A stretch of 64,000 bases of DNA from an uncultured Propionivibrio sp. (GCF_963666255.1 NZ_OY762657.1:124001-188000), one strand, 5' to 3'. Counted from the stretch's first letter, positions 29,149 to 37,338 are shown. Translations and numbers: made by a program. Notes: generated by a model not told the origin, from the sequence alone.

Positions 29149-30239
29149 GACGCAATTCTCCAATCACTGCAATTGGAGGCCGTCGCTTCGCGCAGGGAAC
29201 GAACCATGCCGGCGCCTTGCATATCGGCGAGGTCGCGGGCGGCGTCGGTCAGGACGACGGGATCGGCGAAGCGGCTGACGAAGGGATTGGTGACGAGGTC
29301 GATATCGCCCATCGTGCCGGTGCTCGCGTCGTCGCGCACATAGACGCCGGTGTCGGCGATGCGGTTGCCGTTCGCCTGCGTCGTGTTCTGCGCAGTGCGG
29401 GCGAGCCGCAGAGCGTCGATATGCTGGCTCGCTAATGTGAAAAGTTCATCGGCTTGCGCGATGCCGTCCTGATTGAGGTCGCGCCACAGACGGAGGTTCG
29501 CCCAATCGGCATCGTTGGCATCGACGACGCCGTCATGGTTGGCATCTTCCTGCGCGAGTGCGGAAAAGCCGTCGGCGGCGATTCCGCCGGCATCGAGCGG
29601 CGTTGCGTCGCTGAAGAGTTCGGCGCCGGAGTCGATCGTGCCGTCGTGGTCGCGGTCGGCGACTAGAAAGGCGTCGTCGCTCTTGAGCCACCCGGTGGCG
29701 ATGCGCACGCCGTTGGCGGCGTGGTCGAAGAGGATCGGGTTGGTCGCGTCGATGCCTACGGTTTCGATGCCGTCGCCATCGAGGTCGAGGACAAGCGGGT
29801 CGCGGCGTGGGGGCGTGGGGATGGCGGTGCGGGAGGCTTGGTAGGTAAATCCAGTTGCAGGATCGGGACGACGGTTACGGGGGATGAGCAGGTCTGGGCC
29901 GGGAAATATGTCATCGAGCTTTCCGGGAAAGCGTCGTTCAAACTCCGCCATTGCGTCGCATATTGCTTTAGTAAACTTCGCTCTGTCGTTTAGAAACTCA
30001 GCCCCGGTAGATAGGATTACACCCCCTAAGCCTGTCGCCGCAATCGACGCAGCAAGAGCTCCAACAGCCTGCGCACCCAGTGCTTCACAGACCCAATCAC
30101 TGTCACGGCTCGATATCTTTTCAAGAATTCCTATGGCATCAGATACATTTTTTCCCTGTTCATATCCTTCAGCGAATCTTTCTCTGTTTCTCCATGCCAT
30201 GTCCGCGATTTGTTCAACGTTTGCTGGAACCTTTGCCAT
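29145..30239 (-). CDS. Truncated RTX-toxin paralogue (N-domain plus module only)
   Basis: A 364-residue protein. Its first 85 residues are homologous to but divergent from the full-length protein's N-domain (shared pattern AW-NRE-F---YE-G-NV--A, with a Gly/Ala-rich hydrophobic segment GALAASIAATGLGGVIL). From FTKAICDAMAEFERRF on it is nearly identical to the full-length module up to MVRSLREA, then ends in 12 unrelated residues without RTX repeats or a secretion tail. ATG 30239 has AAGGAG 7 bases upstream. It looks like a displaced (orphan) toxin head. It could also be an independently translated effector, but it lacks a visible export signal. Confidence 0.75.
   Translation of the reverse strand: MAKVPANVEQIADMAWRNRERFAEGYEQGKNVSDAIGILEKISSRDSDWVCEALGAQAVGALAASIAATGLGGVILSTGAEFLNDRAKFTKAICDAMAEFERRFPGKLDDIFPGPDLLIPRNRRPDPATGFTYQASRTAIPTPPRRDPLVLDLDGDGIETVGIDATNPILFDHAANGVRIATGWLKSDDAFLVADRDHDGTIDSGAELFSDATPLDAGGIAADGFSALAQEDANHDGVVDANDADWANLRLWRDLNQDGIAQADELFTLASQHIDALRLARTAQNTTQANGNRIADTGVYVRDDASTGTMGDIDLVTNPFVSRFADPVVLTDAARDLADMQGAGMVRSLREATASNCSDWRIAS
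29188..29963 (-). repeat. Direct repeat copy B (module of the truncated paralogue)
   Basis: About 0.78 kb aligning without gaps to 27681-28456 at an offset of 1507. Identity breaks abruptly at the low-coordinate end, just before the candidate immunity gene, and fades at the high end within the start of the N-domain coding sequence. Confidence 0.88.
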
Positions 30240-30268
30240 AGCAATCTCCTTCAAATGAATTGATATAG

Positions 30269-30700
30269 TTACTTCAAAACACCACGAGTCTTAATGTCAT
30301 ATACGTATGCACATACGGCAATCGACAGAGCTTTGCCAAAGTAGAAACCGAAATTTAGAGATGCATTCAGTTCCTTTAACCCGATGATCCCCAAAAAAAT
30401 ATCGGCTGCACTTAGCGAAAGCGCAGATACGAAAAATGAGAATGCCCACTTGTTTAAGTTAATTAGCGCAACAACTCCCGCAGCATTTAGAAGCATGACA
30501 ACGAAGCCAATTGCAATTTCTACAGGGGGCAACGAAACCAATGCGATTCGTTGCTCGTTGGATACGGAGAACAATCCGAAATAGGCAAATATCAACAACG
30601 AAATACTGGATACGATAGAGATCGTATAGAACACACAAATAACCCAAACAAGAACAGGTCGCTTTTTCTCAGAGAAGGAGGTTTTACCGCGTTCACTCAT
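30269..30700 (-). CDS. Four-helix membrane protein, candidate immunity protein 2
   Basis: A 143-residue paralogue of the 28753-29148 product, with about four hydrophobic helices (VLVWVICVFYTISIVSSISL, PPVEIAIGFVVMLLNAAGVV, FSFFVSALSLSAADIFLG, FGKALSIAVCAYVY). ATG 30700 overlaps the upstream stop (ATGA) and has GGGAG 6 bases upstream. It lies 29 bases before the truncated toxin paralogue, as candidate immunity protein 1 lies 26 bases before the full-length toxin. The paired layout of paralogous membrane protein then paralogous N-domain supports a cognate relationship. AT-rich like its sister. Confidence 0.7.
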   Translation of the reverse strand: MSERGKTSFSEKKRPVLVWVICVFYTISIVSSISLLIFAYFGLFSVSNEQRIALVSLPPVEIAIGFVVMLLNAAGVVALINLNKWAFSFFVSALSLSAADIFLGIIGLKELNASLNFGFYFGKALSIAVCAYVYDIKTRGVLK

Positions 30701-31335
30701 TTGTCTCTCCCTTCGAAACATGTCGTCGTTGACGTCAACTCTGCTTCTGAATATGCCGCCTGCAATCTCTTTTGATTTCGCTTTGCCAACTCAAAGCCCC
30801 TGCTTGCTCCAAGCTCGAAGCACTTATATGCGCGAGCAATATCTTTCCGGCCGAGTTGCCCTCGCTCAAGATATAGGCCAAGATAATTAGCCGCATAAGC
30901 CGCGCCGCGATCGTGGGCTAAAGTCAAGTTGCGCACGACCATCTCCGGGTTTCGACATTTGGCTCTGGACATAACTCTATCCGCCTCTGTCTCACCTTCT
31001 TCGCAGTTACGGATCGCAACGGCGGCCAGAGCGTCGCGATCTCCCGCTGTCGCAGCCTGATTCAAGAGCGTGTCATACGTTTCTTCCGGCAGGCTTCTGG
31101 TTTGTCCGGATTTGGACATAATCGCCGCAAGATAGGCAGCACGTGGATTTCCCTTTCGTGCGGCGCAAAGATAAGAGTCAAGGGATTTTTCATATAGCTC
31201 CTTGGACTCCCGTGTCTCCTTATCGGCTATCCTTTGCAGCCTGACAGCTCGCTCATAGCAGCCTTCAGCCGCTAGCAATCCCGTCGATGCGAGTGCCGCG
31301 ACTCCAAAGACATATGCGCCTATCAAATTTTTCAT
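30697..31335 (-). CDS. Secreted Sel1/TPR-like repeat protein
   Basis: A 212-residue protein with an N-terminal signal peptide (GAYVFGVAALASTGLLA) and helical Sel1-like repeats (SYLCAARKGNPRAAYLAAIM, AAYAANYLGLYLERGQLGRKDIARAYKCFELGASRG, described in part). Six or more Cys suggest a periplasmic location. Its ATG overlaps the stop of the phospholipase-like gene (ATGA) and its stop overlaps the next start, so it is co-translated with both. Sel1-repeat proteins are often found beside secreted toxins; here it may neutralise the phospholipase-like effector in the periplasm. This is inference. Confidence 0.7.
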   Translation of the reverse strand: MKNLIGAYVFGVAALASTGLLAAEGCYERAVRLQRIADKETRESKELYEKSLDSYLCAARKGNPRAAYLAAIMSKSGQTRSLPEETYDTLLNQAATAGDRDALAAVAIRNCEEGETEADRVMSRAKCRNPEMVVRNLTLAHDRGAAYAANYLGLYLERGQLGRKDIARAYKCFELGASRGFELAKRNQKRLQAAYSEAELTSTTTCFEGRDK

Positions 31336-32951
31336 GCTGTCGTCCTCATAGAGTCATCGTTCGAAGCTGAGCACATCCGCTCCAGCAGCAGCGTCTGCGC
31401 TACTATCGACGCCGCGACGACGGTGCCTTGACCGGTTGTTATACCGGCCTCGCTGACCGTCACGAAGGCCTGGGCGTTGAAGCGTTCCAGGATGCCGATG
31501 CGGGCTGAGAGCGTTTCCTGTTGCGCCTTGAGCGCTTGCAGGCGGGCGAACTCGGTCGGGTTGGTCGCCGCCAGCGCTGTCGCGATCGCGTTGTCATCGA
31601 GCCGGCGGGTCGCCCAGTAATCGGCGACGCTCATGCCGGGTGGCAGATAGACGAGGCGATAGCCTTTGACTTGTGCGGCGTCTGTCGAGGTCTGCTGCGT
31701 CGAGGTGCCGGCCCAATCGGCAAGCAGCGTGTCGAGGCGACCGAGCATTTCCGAGCGTGTGGTTCCGTCGAGCGACTGGATGTCGGCGACCAGCGCGTTA
31801 TCGAGCGAGGCCGCTTCGCGCAGCGAACGAACCATGCCGGCGCCCTGCATGTCGGCGATATCGCGGGCGGCGTCGGTCAGGACGACGGGATTGGCGAAGC
31901 GGCTGACGAAGGGATTGGTGACGAGGTCGATATCGCCCATCGTGCCGATGCTCGCGTCGTCGCGCACATAGACGCCGGTGTCGGCGATGCGGTTGCCGTT
32001 CGGCTGCGTCGTGTTCTGCACAGTGCGGGCGAGCCGCAGAGCGTCGATATGCTGGCTCGCTAATGTGAAAAGTTCATCGGCTTGCGCGATGCCGTCCTGA
32101 TTGAGATCGCGCCACAGGCGGAGGTTCGCCCAATCCGCATCGTTCGCATCGACGACGCTGTCATGGTTGGTGTCTTCCTGCGCGAGGGCAGCAAAGCCGT
32201 CGGTGGCGATTCCGCCGGCATCGAGCGGCGTTGCGTCGCTGAAGAGTTCGGCGCCCGAGTCGATCGTGCCGTCATGATCGCGGTCGGCGACGAGAAAGGC
32301 ATCGTCGCTCTTGAGCCAGCCGGTGGCGATGCGCACACCGTTGGCGGCGTGGTCGAAGAGGATCGGGTTGGTTGTGTCGATGCCCAGGGTTTCGATGCCG
32401 TCGCCATCGAGGTCGAGGACCAGCGGGTCGCGGCGCGGGGGCGTGGGGATGGCGGTGCGAGAAGGGCCGTAGCTGGTATTGGCGCCCGGGGCGATGTCGC
32501 GATAGCGGATCGACGATGACGGGCTGAAGCCAACCAATAGCGGATTCTTATCATTGATGCCGAGCGAGTCGAGAGCATCCTTAAGCAGTCGCTTCGCGTC
32601 TTCATACAGCGCGGTCGGCACATCGTAATACCGGCGTTTGTACATGAACCCCGCCGCTATTGCCGCGGCGATTTCCGATTCGGACGGCGACAAGGTGCCG
32701 CCGCGCACAAGATCACGGATATCGTTCAGGAGTTTTGAGTCGGCGGCCAAACGGTCGGCAGCGGGAGTTGAGGATTTCGCGGCATCTTCGTAGGCGATGT
32801 CGTGAGTTTTACACACTTTATCCACTCGGTTTGTTCCTTCGCTTTCTCCTCTTGCTTCCCCTCCAAACTTCCCATCCGAATAACCAGGCCCACAATAGTT
32901 AGTACCTTTGATACCGAACTCGGTAAGCGTGCTTCCAGAAACGACATCCAT
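31332..32951 (-). CDS. Truncated RTX-toxin paralogue with phospholipase A2-like head
   Basis: A 539-residue protein. Residues 15-58 match the phospholipase A2 fold signature: Ca-loop NYCGPG (18-23), then VDKVCKTHDIAY with catalytic His50-Asp51 and Cys47, which could pair with Cys20. From about residue 167 (SRTAIPTPPRRDPLVL) it is nearly identical to the full-length RTX module, ending after TGQGTVVAA with about 25 unrelated residues and no RTX repeats. AAAGGAG lies 6 bases before the ATG. It would cleave the sn-2 acyl bond of phospholipids if active. Like the other truncated paralogue it lacks a secretion tail, so it is best seen as a stored head or displaced former N-terminus. Confidence 0.8.
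   Translation of the reverse strand: MDVVSGSTLTEFGIKGTNYCGPGYSDGKFGGEARGESEGTNRVDKVCKTHDIAYEDAAKSSTPAADRLAADSKLLNDIRDLVRGGTLSPSESEIAAAIAAGFMYKRRYYDVPTALYEDAKRLLKDALDSLGINDKNPLLVGFSPSSSIRYRDIAPGANTSYGPSRTAIPTPPRRDPLVLDLDGDGIETLGIDTTNPILFDHAANGVRIATGWLKSDDAFLVADRDHDGTIDSGAELFSDATPLDAGGIATDGFAALAQEDTNHDSVVDANDADWANLRLWRDLNQDGIAQADELFTLASQHIDALRLARTVQNTTQPNGNRIADTGVYVRDDASIGTMGDIDLVTNPFVSRFANPVVLTDAARDIADMQGAGMVRSLREAASLDNALVADIQSLDGTTRSEMLGRLDTLLADWAGTSTQQTSTDAAQVKGYRLVYLPPGMSVADYWATRRLDDNAIATALAATNPTEFARLQALKAQQETLSARIGILERFNAQAFVTVSEAGITTGQGTVVAASIVAQTLLLERMCSASNDDSMRTTA
31411..32459 (-). repeat. Direct repeat copy C (module of the phospholipase-headed paralogue)
   Basis: About 1.05 kb aligning without gaps to copy A at an offset of 4135. 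Long runs (for example 31411-31800 against 27276-27665) show no difference I could see, which points to recent duplication or gene conversion. Confidence 0.9.
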
Positions 32952-32975
32952 GGTGTTCTCCTTTGAGGTTGAGGA

Positions 32976-34001
32976 TCAATGAACTGCTGCTGTACCATCG
33001 AGCTTACGAAGAATGATTTCTGTGCCATCGCGGTCCATGACGAAGATGGCGTCGGTATTGCGGGCGATTCCGAATCTCATTGAGATCGGCAATTCAGTTA
33101 GTATTTCTGAGACACTGCCGTCAGGAGTAGAGCGGGCGAGGTACCACAGAAAATCGCCTCCACCGCGACGTGTCTTAGCTGCAATGAAATAGAGATTTCC
33201 AAACCTGTCACGTTTTGGAGTGGAAAATTCAAACAGACCACTATTTCCGTCAATCCGAATCGATGTTATAGCGCTCGTAGCCTTATCGAATTTGAGCAAT
33301 GTTGGCCAACGCCCGAGTAAGCCGCTTGCGTCACGTTCTTTTGGCAAAGACTTCCCAGCCTCTCCCTTAAATACAATGTTGCGGCCGGCATCATCACCGG
33401 CGCTGATGCCGTAATACTCCTCATGCGTCAGTTGGCGCTCGCTCCCGCTTTCAATGTCGATAGCGAACAAATCGAAGCGACTGGCCGCTGTCTTTCCTTC
33501 CTTGCGGCGTTGCCCCTTGAAGTAGTAAATCGTCTTTCCGTCAGCCGAGAAAAACGGATCGAACTTCACACCATCTCCGGAAAGAAGAATCCGTTCCTGC
33601 CATGTCCGCGTATCCAGCAGGACGATCCGCATGTCATCCAAGTTGTAATATCCCGTATGCGTATCTGCAGAGATCGCGACGAGCGCCTTTCCGTCAGGCG
33701 ACCAACTGGGAAAACCGATATTGCGTCCCGGTTGAGTGGGAATCTGCGTGACCACGCCGCTTTCCGTATCGAGCAGACGCATCCCGTGCGCGAGGCGATT
33801 GGTTGTGAACACGACTCGCTTGCCGTCAGGCGACGCGGCCAATCGACCACGCTCGGCCTGTAGGCCAGTCGGATATCGTGTTTCACTCAATGCCAACTCG
33901 CTGACACACGTAATGCTGAAAACCAGGCAGAAAAGTACTAGTAGCCGCTGACGCCGTTCATGGGTCTTCGACAAGAAATATTGTGGAAATGAAATATTCA
34001 T
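32976..34001 (-). CDS. Secreted TolB-like beta-propeller protein
   Basis: A 341-residue protein. ATG 34001 is chosen because GGAGG lies 8 bases upstream. An N-terminal membrane/signal segment (LLVLFCLVFSITCVSELAL) is followed by repeats of the PD40/TolB type (LAASPDGKRVVFTTN, PSWSPDGKALVAIS, PFFSADGKTIYYFKG), which build a beta-propeller. It starts the toxin operon, 24 bases before the phospholipase-headed gene. Propellers bind proteins, so it may be an immunity or chaperone partner for that effector. Codon use is less GC-rich than the flanking genome. Confidence 0.72.
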   Translation of the reverse strand: MNISFPQYFLSKTHERRQRLLVLFCLVFSITCVSELALSETRYPTGLQAERGRLAASPDGKRVVFTTNRLAHGMRLLDTESGVVTQIPTQPGRNIGFPSWSPDGKALVAISADTHTGYYNLDDMRIVLLDTRTWQERILLSGDGVKFDPFFSADGKTIYYFKGQRRKEGKTAASRFDLFAIDIESGSERQLTHEEYYGISAGDDAGRNIVFKGEAGKSLPKERDASGLLGRWPTLLKFDKATSAITSIRIDGNSGLFEFSTPKRDRFGNLYFIAAKTRRGGGDFLWYLARSTPDGSVSEILTELPISMRFGIARNTDAIFVMDRDGTEIILRKLDGTAAVH

Positions 34002-34132
34002 ACAGCGATCCTCCATAGCTCGTTATTTGAAACAATGACGTTATCCACATCGGACACAGGCTTTACGCCGCTGAGACATGCCTTGTGGCGAAGCCGACGA
34101 TCGAACATTTCTCTGCCTGTTGTGGCGTCGAG

Positions 34133-34324
34133 TTAGAGATACCTATTCACCAGGGCAATCCCCACCACGACGCAGCACGTCACTACCGCCATGCCCAGCC
34201 CCTCCGCCACGCGCCCGAGTGAAATAGCCCTGTCTTTGAGCACGGCTTTGAGTGCCTGGCACAAGAGGAGATAGATCAATGCTGACACCAAAAGAATTGC
34301 CTCCATCGCCAGGAAAGATTTCAT
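34133..34324 (-). CDS. Small two-helix membrane protein
   Basis: A 63-residue protein with two hydrophobic helices (AMEAILLVSALIYLLLCQAL and GLGMAVVTCCVVVGIALV) joined by a short basic loop. ATG 34324 has GGAGAG 6 bases upstream; a longer frame to 34417 lacks this. It lies 131 bases upstream of the toxin operon on the same strand and may be part of it or a relic of another cassette. No family is recognised. Confidence 0.55.
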   Translation of the reverse strand: MKSFLAMEAILLVSALIYLLLCQALKAVLKDRAISLGRVAEGLGMAVVTCCVVVGIALVNRYL

Positions 34325-34919
34325 CGTCAGCTCTCCTCTCATTGGACATTTTGAAAACACATCTGGCACACGAACACGGCGGCGAAACAGGGTGAAGACA
34401 AGAGCTCGATGCCTCATCGCATAAAGCCGATCATTGTTGGACAGACCCGCTTATAAAGATGTGATAAAAATCACACAAGCGCTCTTTAGGCCCTGGCAAA
34501 TATGACAGTTAGTCAGCACATTTATTTGCTGGCGTCGGTCATCAGACGGCGCATTTGTCGTCACATGAAAGCGCGATCAGGTCACTTATAGACTTGTCTA
34601 ACGGGCATAGATCATCGCGACGGATTGGACATATCAATGGCTATTCGTCCAGACTCATTCAACGCGATTCAGCACACATAACGGCGGTGTCAGCAGGTCG
34701 ACAGAAGCCAACAACGCACCTGATTCAATGCCATGGCCTCCCTATCACATACGCTCGTCGAGGCCATGTCCGTAACGGCAACCCGGCACCTCTGCCCGCC
34801 CCAGACACCTCACGCCATTAGTAGCTTATGCTAATATTCAAATTCATCGCCTTTCCCGGCAACCCGGCGAAAGGCCCCGGCGGACGCCGACGGCGCCCGC
34901 GCAACGCGAGGAACACGTC
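34325..34919. other. Intergenic region, no gene supported
   Basis: About 595 bases of lower GC than the flanks between the toxin locus and the CoA-binding gene. No convincing open frame, tRNA or repeat end was found. Its composition suggests it belongs to the acquired segment, and the toxin operon promoter may lie in its left part. Confidence 0.45.
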
Positions 34920-35282
34920 ATGGAAAATGTCATCGTCGTCGGCGCCAGCAGCAACGAGGAGCGCTATTCCAACAAGGCCATGAAGATGCTGAGCGATTAC
35001 GGGCATACGCCGATCCCGGTCGCGCCCAAGGATGCGGAAATCCTCGGCCGCACCGTCTACGCCTCGGTCACAGCGGTACCCGGCCCGGTCGATACGGTCA
35101 CCCTCTACGTCGGTCCGCAGCGGCAGGACGGTCTGTTCGAGCAGATCATCGGCAAGGGAGCGCGTCGCGTCATCTTCAATCCCGGCACCGAGAATCCCGA
35201 CGCATACGAGCGCCTGCGCGCCGCCGGTATCGAGCCGATCGAAACCTGCACGCTGGTGCTGCTGCGCACGGGACAGTTCTGA
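34920..35282 (+). CDS. CoA-binding domain protein
   Basis: A 120-residue CoA_binding_2 (YccU-like) protein. It has the Rossmann-type start VIVVGASSNEERYSNKAMKML, then HTPIPVAPKDAEILGR and the closing VIFNPGTENPDA and GIEPIETCTLVLL of the family. Members bind CoA, but no reaction is established. GAGG lies 8 bases before ATG 34920. It stands alone and converges on the lysR gene. Confidence 0.87.
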   Translation: MENVIVVGASSNEERYSNKAMKMLSDYGHTPIPVAPKDAEILGRTVYASVTAVPGPVDTVTLYVGPQRQDGLFEQIIGKGARRVIFNPGTENPDAYERLRAAGIEPIETCTLVLLRTGQF

Positions 35283-35331
35283 GGCACTGCATCAGGCGCT
35301 GACGCGGCGGCCTGTCAGGCCTGCCGCCGAT

Positions 35332-36237
35332 TCAGAACGGGTAATGGAATTGCGTCGGATCGCTTTCCGTCATTTCCCGGATGAAATCCCAGGCGGCCCG
35401 TACGCGTCGCAGCTTGAAGAGTTCGGTCGGCGCCGCGATCGACAAGGTCAGCGTCACCTTGGCCTCGCCGGGGAGGACCGGAATCAGGTTCGGCCGGTTG
35501 TCGACGACATAGGGAATGAGCATACCCAGGCCCAGCCCCGCGGCAATGGCATCGCGCTGGGCCAGCATGCTGGTGCTGGTGAAACGCCGCCGCGGACGCG
35601 GCGTCAGTTGCTCCAGATAGCGCAGCCCTTCGTTCATCAATTGATCCTGAACGTAATCGACGAAGTCATGCCCGGCAAGGTCGCCAAGCCCTCGGATCGG
35701 CGGATGCGCCGCTAGGTACTCGGCCGAGGCATGCAATTGGTATTCGAGATCGGTGAGGCGAGAGACGACGTAACGCCCGGTCCGGGGCGGCGCCAGCGTC
35801 ACCAGGATATCGACCTCCCGCGCCGCCAGGCTCGGGAAATGCGGCAAGGGAAGAAGCTCGACGATCAGGCGCGGATACGCCGCGTACAAGCGGTCGAGAA
35901 AGCGCGGCAGGACGCAAAGACCATAGGCTTCCGGCGTGCCAATGCGAACCGTTCCGCTCGCCCCGACATCCCCGCCCGACGCTTCGGACAATGCCGTAAG
36001 CATGGAGCTTTCCATCGCTTCGGCATGCGGAACGAGCGCCTCTCCGGCTTTGCTCAATGCATAGCCCTTGCGCGTTCGCTGAAAGAGCGAAGTATCCAAC
36101 TCATGTTCTAGGCGGGCGATCCTCCGTGACACCGTCGTATGCTCGACACCGAGCTTTTTCGCTGTCGCCGAGAGCTTGCCCGTACGCGCGAGTTCCAGGA
36201 AATACCGCAGGTCGCCCCACTCGGGACTGTCGCTCAT
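35332..36237 (-). CDS. LysR family transcriptional regulator
   Basis: A 301-residue regulator. The winged helix (WGDLRYFLELARTGKLSATA, then EHTTVSRRIARLE) is at residues 6-65, followed by an effector domain (GTVRIGTPEAYGLCVLPRFL). ATG 36237 has GGAGAGG upstream; the longer frame to 36528 is spurious. It is divergent from fabI. A perfect palindrome sits directly upstream of its Shine-Dalgarno sequence, so it very likely represses itself. The effector is unknown; the fabI-maoC genes are the natural target candidates. Confidence 0.92.
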   Translation of the reverse strand: MSDSPEWGDLRYFLELARTGKLSATAKKLGVEHTTVSRRIARLEHELDTSLFQRTRKGYALSKAGEALVPHAEAMESSMLTALSEASGGDVGASGTVRIGTPEAYGLCVLPRFLDRLYAAYPRLIVELLPLPHFPSLAAREVDILVTLAPPRTGRYVVSRLTDLEYQLHASAEYLAAHPPIRGLGDLAGHDFVDYVQDQLMNEGLRYLEQLTPRPRRRFTSTSMLAQRDAIAAGLGLGMLIPYVVDNRPNLIPVLPGEAKVTLTLSIAAPTELFKLRRVRAAWDFIREMTESDPTQFHYPF

Positions 36238-36248
36238 TGCGCCTCTCC

Positions 36249-36266
36249 TTGTGCAAATTTGCACAA
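36249..36266. promoter_or_regulatory. Perfect 18-bp operator palindrome TTGTGCAAATTTGCACAA
   Basis: An 18-bp perfect dyad placed immediately before the lysR ribosome site, 11 bases upstream of its start codon. A further half-site TTGTGCA occurs at 36321-36327 toward fabI. Binding here would block lysR transcription or translation initiation. The most likely binder is the LysR protein itself. Confidence 0.7.
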
Positions 36267-36561
36267 TAACACTGCAAAATTCCGGATTTTCAGGGCATTT
36301 TTCTTCGAGCATACTTGTTTTTGTGCACCTATGGCAATCGCGGCAAAGCCCCTCCCGAACGTCGGGTCGAGATGCCGCCGGCAGGCGCGGATTCCCCGCC
36401 GACGCCGGCATGCCGATGCCAAACGAGTGCGTTGCCGCATAGTGACTACGCAGGACAGCAAGGCGCAGGAAAGAATTTCTCCGCGGACGGCCAGTCGCCT
36501 GGTAATGGCCGACCCGTTCGCCGGACACAGGTTTTTTTCATTACCGCAAGGGGTTACTCGT

Positions 36562-37338
36562 ATGAACGCACTCGCCAATCTCGCCGGCAAAAAAGGGTTG
36601 ATCGTCGGCATCGCCAATCAGGACAGCATCGCCTATGGCATCGCACGCAAGGTCGTCGGCGCCGGCGCCACGATCGCCGCGACCTATCTCAACGAAAAGG
36701 CCGAGCCTTTCGTTCGCCCGCTCGCCGAAGGTCTGGGCGCCGAACTGATCCTGCCCTGCAACGTCATGGTCGACGGCGAACTCGAAAAGGTGTTCGAGGC
36801 GGTCACGGCCAAGTGGGGAAAACTCGATTTCCTCATCCATTCCATCGCCTTCTCGCCGCTGGCGGACCTGCACGGCCGCATCGTCGACTGCTCGGCCGAA
36901 GGCTTCAAGATGGCCATGGACGTCTCGTGCCATTCCTTCATCCGCATGGCGAAGCTCGCCGAACCGCTGATGAAGGACGGCGGCGCCTTGGTGACGCTGT
37001 CATACTATGGCGCCGAGAAGGTCATCCCGAACTACAACATGATGGGGCCGGTAAAAGCCGCGCTGGAGAGCGTCACCCGCTACCTCGGTCACGAACTCGC
37101 GGAAAAGCGCATCCGTGCCGTCTGCATATCGCCGGGACCGCTGCGCACCCGCGCCGCCAGCGGCATCAAGAGTTTCGACGATCTGGTCGAGGCCGCCAGC
37201 GCCAAGATCCCGCACTACGACGAGGTCAATCAGGATGACGTCGGCAACTTGTGCGCTTTCCTCGTCAGCGACGCGGCGCGCTTCCTGTCCGGCTACACCT
37301 ATTACGTCGATAACGGGCTGAGCCAGGTCGGCATCTGA
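36562..37338 (+). CDS. fabI: Enoyl-[acyl-carrier-protein] reductase (NADH), FabI
   Basis: A 258-residue SDR-type enoyl-ACP reductase for the last step of each fatty-acid elongation round. Visible are the variant nucleotide motif IVGIANQDSIAYGIA near the N-terminus, IHSIAFSPLADL, and the catalytic Tyr-x6-Lys in YNMMGPVKAALE (about 157-164), plus the C-terminal LVSDAARFLSGYTYYVDNG. ATG 36562 has AAGGGG 8 bases upstream; the open frame extends to 36139 without support. Three MaoC-fold genes follow, suggesting a dedicated acyl-chain pathway rather than the housekeeping copy. Whether another fabI exists is not visible. Confidence 0.85.
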   Translation: MNALANLAGKKGLIVGIANQDSIAYGIARKVVGAGATIAATYLNEKAEPFVRPLAEGLGAELILPCNVMVDGELEKVFEAVTAKWGKLDFLIHSIAFSPLADLHGRIVDCSAEGFKMAMDVSCHSFIRMAKLAEPLMKDGGALVTLSYYGAEKVIPNYNMMGPVKAALESVTRYLGHELAEKRIRAVCISPGPLRTRAASGIKSFDDLVEAASAKIPHYDEVNQDDVGNLCAFLVSDAARFLSGYTYYVDNGLSQVGI

